Assembly (NCBI GenBank): GCA_022793065.1 | Contig: JAAWCE010000063.1 | Location: 1 to 42,121, forward strand | Length of the DNA stretch: 42,121 nucleotides | Origin: Lachnospiraceae bacterium | GTDB lineage: Bacteria > Bacillota > Clostridia > Lachnospirales > Lachnospiraceae | Reading direction: 5' to 3' | Shown: positions 37,023 through 42,121 of the stretch, in pieces | How the letters are laid out: the number at the start of each line of letters is the position of its first letter | Numbering within the stretch: the stretch's first letter is position 1 | Made by a program: the position numbers and the translations under genes | The notes under the pieces: model-generated | The model's database searches: none | Seen by the model: the letters and a program-made list of their open reading frames with translations, nothing else | What the model was told of the DNA's origin: nothing

Positions 37023-37445
37023 ATGCCAACATTTAACCAGTTAGTAAGAAAAGGACGTGAGACCTCCGTAAAGAAGTCTACGGCACCGGCTCTGCAGAAA
37101 GGATACAATTCCCTTCATAAGAAGGCAACGGATGCATCCGCTCCTCAGAAGCGCGGCGTTTGTACTGCTGTGAAGACTGCAACTCCTAAGAAGCCGAATT
37201 CGGCGCTGAGGAAGATCGCCAGAGTACGTCTTTCCAACGGAATCGAAGTTACAAGCTATATTCCCGGTGAAGGACATAATCTTCAGGAGCACAGTGTTGT
37301 ATTGATCCGCGGCGGCAGGGTTAAGGATCTGCCTGGTACCAGATATCATATTATTCGTGGTACCCTTGATACGGCAGGCGTTGCCAACAGGAAGCAGGCT
37401 CGCTCCAAGTACGGCGCTAAGAGGCCTAAGGCTGCAAAGAAATAA
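37023..37445 (+). CDS. rpsL: 30S ribosomal protein S12
   Basis: ATG 37023 follows GGAAGAGGTGA. The 140-residue protein is S12, with the decoding-site loops [11 protein letters not shown] and [14 protein letters not shown]. Lys residues of the two loops where streptomycin-resistance changes arise are of the sensitive type. It starts the classic str operon rpsL-rpsG-fusA-tuf. Confidence 0.98.
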   Translation: MPTFNQLVRKGRETSVKKSTAPALQKGYNSLHKKATDASAPQKRGVCTAVKTATPKKPNSALRKIARVRLSNGIEVTSYIPGEGHNLQEHSVVLIRGGRVKDLPGTRYHIIRGTLDTAGVANRKQARSKYGAKRPKAAKK

Positions 37446-37501
37446 TTCTATGAACTGATTGTATGGAATTGATTTTGTAAGCTGAGGTTTTGAAACGTCA
37501 T

Positions 37502-37589
37502 GTTGTCATTAGAAGACAACGTTGTACCACAAAAACGAAACTAAGAAAAGTGTTGGAGTTCTGTCAGACGGAATACAGCGCGAACACTT
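37502..37589 (+). other. Structured rpsL-rpsG spacer (possible S7 regulatory site)
   Basis: GTTGTC (37502-37507) pairs with GACAAC (37515-37520). A larger irregular hairpin follows: AAGTGTT (37548-37554) with AACACTT (37583-37589), and CTGT (37561-37564) with ACAG (37575-37578) inside it. In Escherichia coli S7 represses translation by binding the rpsL-rpsG spacer. The same role here is inference; no known consensus was matched. Confidence 0.4.
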
Positions 37590-37615
37590 GGGGAAACACT
37601 TGTGAGTACCGATGA

Positions 37616-38361
<746 letters not shown>

Positions 38362-38467
38362 TTTATCTGGTTTAAGATGGAAATGCTTTGGGAATCATGT
38401 AAGGTGGATTCTGTCTCCGATGAATTGCATGCTTCGGTTTTTGGAATAAATAGAGGAGGAAAAAATC

Positions 38468-40630
38468 TTGGCTGATAGAGAATATCCGTTAGAGAGAACC
38501 AGAAATATTGGGATTATGGCTCATATTGATGCGGGAAAAACCACATTGACTGAGCGTATTCTGTATTATACTGGTGTCAACTATAAGATCGGTGATACTC
38601 ATGAAGGCACTGCGACCATGGACTGGATGGAGCAGGAGCAGGAAAGAGGTATTACCATCACATCAGCGGCGACAACTTGCCATTGGACAATGGAGCAGGA
38701 AACGAAACCAAAGCCCGGCGCGTTGGAACACCGCATTAATATTATTGACACTCCCGGACACGTTGATTTTACGGTGGAAGTAGAACGTTCCCTTCGTGTA
38801 TTGGACGGCGCCGTAGGCGTTTTCTGTGCAAAGGGCGGCGTGGAACCCCAGTCCGAGAATGTATGGCGTCAGGCTGATACCTATAATGTACCACGTATGG
38901 CGTTTATCAACAAAATGGACATTTTAGGAGCAAACTTTTATGGAGCTGTAGAACAGATTAGAACCAGGCTCGGTAAAAATGCCATTATCACTCAGTTGCC
39001 CATTGGAAAAGAAGAAGAGTTCAAAGGTATCATTGATCTGTTTGAGATGAAAGCTTACATCTATAATGATGATAAGGGTGATGATATTACGGTAACTGAC
39101 GATCTGGGAGATATGAAGGACGATGCGGAATTGTATCGCTCGGAGTTGGTAGAGAAGGTTTGTGAGTTAGATGATGATTTGACAATGCAGTATTTGGAAG
39201 GGGAAGAACCTTCTGTTGAGGATATGAAGAAGGCGTTGCGTCAGGCAACTTGTGATTGTAGGGCAATCCCTGTATGCTGTGGTTCCGCTTACCGCAATAA
39301 GGGTGTGCAGAAGCTTTTGGATGCAATCCTTGAATATATGCCCGCACCTACTGATATTCCGTCAATTAAAGGTACTGATTTGGACGGAAATGAAGTGGAA
39401 AGACATTCTTCTGACGATGAACCGTTTTCTGCGTTGGCATTTAAGATTATGGCTGACCCTTTTGTTGGAAAGCTTGCGTTTTTCCGCGTGTATTCCGGAA
39501 CTATGAAATCCGGTTCTTATGTGCTGAATGCAACAAAGGACAAAAAAGAGCGTGTGGGACGTATCTTGCAGATGCATGCTAACAAGCGTGCAGAGTTGGA
39601 TAAGGTTTATTCCGGTGATATTGCAGCGGCAGTTGGATTTAAATTTACAACAACAGGCGATACTATCTGTGATGATCAGCATCCTGTAATTCTTGAATCC
39701 ATGGAATTCCCTGAACCCGTTATTGAACTTGCTATTGAACCTAAGACCAAAGCTGGTCAGGGCAAGATGGGTGAGGCGCTTGCAAAGCTTGCAGAGGAAG
39801 ATCCTACATTCCGTGCTCATACCAACCAGGAAACCGGCCAGACTATTATTGCCGGAATGGGCGAGCTTCATTTGGAAATCATTGTAGACCGTCTGCTTCG
39901 TGAATTCAAGGTAGAGGCTAACGTAGGTGCGCCTCAGGTTGCTTACAAAGAAGCATTTACGAAGGCTGTGGAAGTAGATTCCAAATATGCAAAGCAGTCC
40001 GGTGGACGTGGACAATATGGTCATTGTAAAGTTAAATTTGAGCCCATGGAAGCAAACTGCGTGAAATTTGAAGTTGATCCTAAGGCAAATGTATTGATTA
40101 ATGATCCACCCGTATTGTTGTTTGAAACTACTGTTGTGGGCGGCGCAATTCCGAAGGAATATATTCCCGCAGTCGGCGAAGGTATTCAGGAGGCATGTCA
40201 GGCAGGTATCCTTGGCGGGTTCCCTGTGCTGGGTATACACGCAAATGTATATGACGGAAGCTATCATGAAGTAGACTCTTCAGAAATGGCGTTCCACATT
40301 GCAGGTTCCATGGCTTTTAAGGAAGCAATGCAGAAGGCAAGTCCGGTACTTTTGGAGCCTATTATGAAGGTGGAAGTGACTATGCCGGAAGAATATATGG
40401 GTGATGTAATCGGTGACTTGAACTCTCGTCGAGGACGTGTGGAAGGAATGGATGACATCGGCGGCGGCAAATTAGTAAGAGCATTTGTTCCGCTTGCAGA
40501 AATGTTTGGATATTCCACCGATTTACGTTCTAAGACTCAGGGCAGAGGCAATTATTCCATGTTCTTTGAAAAATATGAACAAGTGCCTAAGAATGTTCAG
40601 GAGAAAGTATTGGCGGAGAAGAAGGGATAA
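38468..40630 (+). CDS. fusA: Translation elongation factor G
   Basis: The start is TTG 38468, with GAGGAGG about seven bases upstream; no in-frame ATG precedes the GTP-binding loop in a usable place. The 720-residue GTPase drives translocation. Its G domain has AHIDAGKTT (18-26), DTPGH (Asp94-His98) and NKMD (Asn148-Asp151). Domains II-V follow, including [11 protein letters not shown] of domain IV and [13 protein letters not shown]. It is slightly longer than typical EF-G, with a small insert before the G3 motif ([10 protein letters not shown]). The gene sits after the repeat array. The switch regions and the fusidic-acid pocket look canonical, although I did not compare them residue by residue. 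Confidence 0.97.
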   Translation: MADREYPLERTRNIGIMAHIDAGKTTLTERILYYTGVNYKIGDTHEGTATMDWMEQEQERGITITSAATTCHWTMEQETKPKPGALEHRINIIDTPGHVDFTVEVERSLRVLDGAVGVFCAKGGVEPQSENVWRQADTYNVPRMAFINKMDILGANFYGAVEQIRTRLGKNAIITQLPIGKEEEFKGIIDLFEMKAYIYNDDKGDDITVTDDLGDMKDDAELYRSELVEKVCELDDDLTMQYLEGEEPSVEDMKKALRQATCDCRAIPVCCGSAYRNKGVQKLLDAILEYMPAPTDIPSIKGTDLDGNEVERHSSDDEPFSALAFKIMADPFVGKLAFFRVYSGTMKSGSYVLNATKDKKERVGRILQMHANKRAELDKVYSGDIAAAVGFKFTTTGDTICDDQHPVILESMEFPEPVIELAIEPKTKAGQGKMGEALAKLAEEDPTFRAHTNQETGQTIIAGMGELHLEIIVDRLLREFKVEANVGAPQVAYKEAFTKAVEVDSKYAKQSGGRGQYGHCKVKFEPMEANCVKFEVDPKANVLINDPPVLLFETTVVGGAIPKEYIPAVGEGIQEACQAGILGGFPVLGIHANVYDGSYHEVDSSEMAFHIAGSMAFKEAMQKASPVLLEPIMKVEVTMPEEYMGDVIGDLNSRRGRVEGMDDIGGGKLVRAFVPLAEMFGYSTDLRSKTQGRGNYSMFFEKYEQVPKNVQEKVLAEKKG

Positions 40631-40781
40631 AATTAGTAACAGAACTTTTCCGGAGGTCATTTTTGAAGGTTGCAGGAGCCTATCCATAGCTAATCTAATG
40701 TAGTATTGCGAAGTTGGAATGTTCTGCAGCAGACAAATGACCGGAAATTTCTAAAATCTGTCAGTATTATTGAAAAATTAC

Positions 40782-40810
40782 TTGAAAATCCTTTGGTTAT
40801 TTAATATAAT
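40782..40810 (+). promoter_or_regulatory. Sigma-A promoter of tuf
   Basis: TTGAAA (40782-40787) and TATAAT (40805-40810) are separated by 17 bases, in the 314-base gap between fusA and tuf. It gives tuf an independent promoter, which fits the high EF-Tu level of bacteria. The gap also contains complementary words TTTCCGG...GTCATTT (about 40646) and AAATGACCGGAAA (about 40736), which could pair over a long distance. Confidence 0.8.
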
Positions 40811-40944
40811 AGGAAACAGAGCCAGGTTTCTATTATCCAAATGCTATAATCAAAGATAGCCGAGATAAAAGCGCCGTGTGCAGAATGTACTTCGGCGAGA
40901 ACAACAGAACAAAATATGTATATCAAATTAAGGAGGACTTAATA

Positions 40945-42121
40945 ATGGCTAAAGCTAAATTTGAAAGAAACAAGCCCCATTGTAACATTGGTACCATTGG
41001 CCACGTTGACCATGGTAAAACAACTCTGACCGCTGCAATTACCAAAACTCTGAATACAAGACTTGGTACTGGTGAAGCAGTCGCATTCGATATGATTGAC
41101 AAGGCTCCCGAAGAGAGAGAGCGTGGAATTACCATTTCTACCGCGCATGTAGAGTATGAGACCGAAAATAGGCATTATGCACACGTAGACTGCCCTGGAC
41201 ATGCTGACTATGTAAAGAACATGATTACTGGTGCTGCACAGATGGACGGTGCTATCCTGGTTGTTGCTGCTACAGACGGTGTTATGGCTCAGACTAAGGA
41301 GCATATCCTTCTGGCTCGTCAGGTAGGTGTGCCTTATATCGTTGTATTCCTGAACAAGTGCGACAGCGATGATGTTGATGATGACATTCTTGAACTGGTT
41401 GAGATGGAAGTAAATGAGCAGTTGGAAGAGTATGGCTTCAATGATTGCCCTATTATCAAGGGTTCCGCTTTGAAGGCATTGGAAGATCCTTCCAGCGAAT
41501 GGGGCGACAAGATTCTTGAGCTGATGAAGACTGTGGATGAGTATATTCCTGATCCTCAGCGTGATACTGACAAGCCTTTCTTGATGCCTGTAGAGGATGT
41601 ATTTACCATTACCGGACGTGGTACGGTTGCTACCGGCCGTGTAGAGCGTGGTACTCTGAAGCTCAATGAGGAAGTTGAAATTATCGGTATCAGAGAAGAG
41701 ACCAAGAAGACCGTTGTTACCGGTATCGAAATGTTCCGTAAGCAGCTTGATTTTGCTCAGGCTGGTGATAATATTGGTGCATTGCTTCGTGGCGTACAGA
41801 GAACTGAAATCGAGAGAGGACAGGTTCTTGCAAAGCCCGGCACTGTTACTTGCCACAAGAAGTTTACCGCTCAGGTTTATGTATTGACTAAGGATGAGGG
41901 TGGCCGTCATACTCCTTTCTTCAACAACTATCGTCCTCAGTTCTATTTCAGAACTACGGATGTTACAGGTGTCTGCAGCTTGCCTGATGGCACAGATATG
42001 TGTGTACCTGGTGATAATGTGTTGATGACGATTGAGCTGATTCATCCTATCGCTATGGAGCAGGGACTTACGTTTGCTATTCGTGAGGGTGGACGTACAG
42101 TTGGGTCTGGTCGTGTGGCTA
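40945..42121 (+). CDS. tuf: Translation elongation factor Tu (3' end outside window)
   Basis: ATG 40945 follows AAGGAGGACTT. The frame stays open to the window edge, giving 392 codons of an expected about 397, so only the last few residues are missing. GTP-binding motifs are GHVDHGKT (19-26), DCPGH and NKCD. Domain II has [12 protein letters not shown], and domain III ends near [13 protein letters not shown]-Tu delivers aminoacyl-tRNA to the ribosome. The gene closes the str cluster in conserved order and has its own promoter. Whether a second tuf copy exists cannot be judged from this window. Confidence 0.98.
   Translation, partial: MAKAKFERNKPHCNIGTIGHVDHGKTTLTAAITKTLNTRLGTGEAVAFDMIDKAPEERERGITISTAHVEYETENRHYAHVDCPGHADYVKNMITGAAQMDGAILVVAATDGVMAQTKEHILLARQVGVPYIVVFLNKCDSDDVDDDILELVEMEVNEQLEEYGFNDCPIIKGSALKALEDPSSEWGDKILELMKTVDEYIPDPQRDTDKPFLMPVEDVFTITGRGTVATGRVERGTLKLNEEVEIIGIREETKKTVVTGIEMFRKQLDFAQAGDNIGALLRGVQRTEIERGQVLAKPGTVTCHKKFTAQVYVLTKDEGGRHTPFFNNYRPQFYFRTTDVTGVCSLPDGTDMCVPGDNVLMTIELIHPIAMEQGLTFAIREGGRTVGSGRVA

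Noticed and set aside
39362..40267. 301-codon minus-strand frame inside fusA
   Set aside because: A long shadow frame opposite a well conserved gene, with no start signal and a Cys/Phe-rich translation unlike a real protein.
40939..42045. 368-codon minus-strand frame opposite tuf
   Set aside because: The plus strand is unmistakably EF-Tu, so this long open frame is a by-product of tuf codon usage.

Overview
The window comes from a low-to-moderate GC Gram-positive chromosome, most likely a member of the Clostridia close to Lachnospiraceae. This rests on the rpmG-secE-nusG-rplKA-rplJL-rpoBC and rpsL-rpsG-fusA-tuf order, strong AGGAGG ribosome-binding sites, consensus sigma-A promoters, an L10 leader, and the style of the solute-binding lipoproteins and M56 receptor. 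The genus cannot be fixed by eye.

Left part (1-17519), accessory and regulatory genes. Two tandem paralogous solute-binding lipoproteins (the first cut by the window edge) flank a perfect 18-bp palindrome and a small Cys/His-rich secreted protein. Next comes an ECF sigma factor, a membrane protein that is probably its anti-sigma factor and carries an internal duplication, and a lipoprotein. A PerR-like Fur-family regulator with a textbook 7-1-7 operator sits directly before a cytoplasmic chemoreceptor-type protein with a zinc-binding CZB domain. Then follow a heterodimeric ABC exporter with one degenerate ATP site, a large hybrid histidine kinase with two receiver domains, and a small helix-turn-helix protein.

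Middle part (17596-30951). An isolated FliD-like gene on the minus strand converges on the HTH gene and diverges from the ribosomal/transcription block: rpmG, secE, nusG, rplK, rplA, then a consensus promoter, L10 leader and terminator, rplJ, rplL, a terminator, a new promoter, rpoB and rpoC. Both large RNA polymerase subunits end in long acidic tails.

Right part (30952-42121). Between rpoC and rpsL lie two sugar-nucleotide genes (UDP-glucose dehydrogenase and dTDP-4-dehydrorhamnose reductase) and a BlaI/BlaR1-like pair. The BlaI-type promoter carries two identical-format dyads. The M56 receptor has a long ectodomain with calcium-loop-like motifs and no visible penicillin-binding motif. Then come rpsL, rpsG, fusA and tuf (cut by the window end), each end of this block having its own promoter. 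Immediately after rpsG the last codons of the gene have been amplified into a 47-bp tandem array of about five and a third units, each junction able to form a small hairpin. This array, the PerR/CZB pair and the M56 ectodomain are the most unusual items. I see no rRNA, tRNA, CRISPR array or intact transposase.
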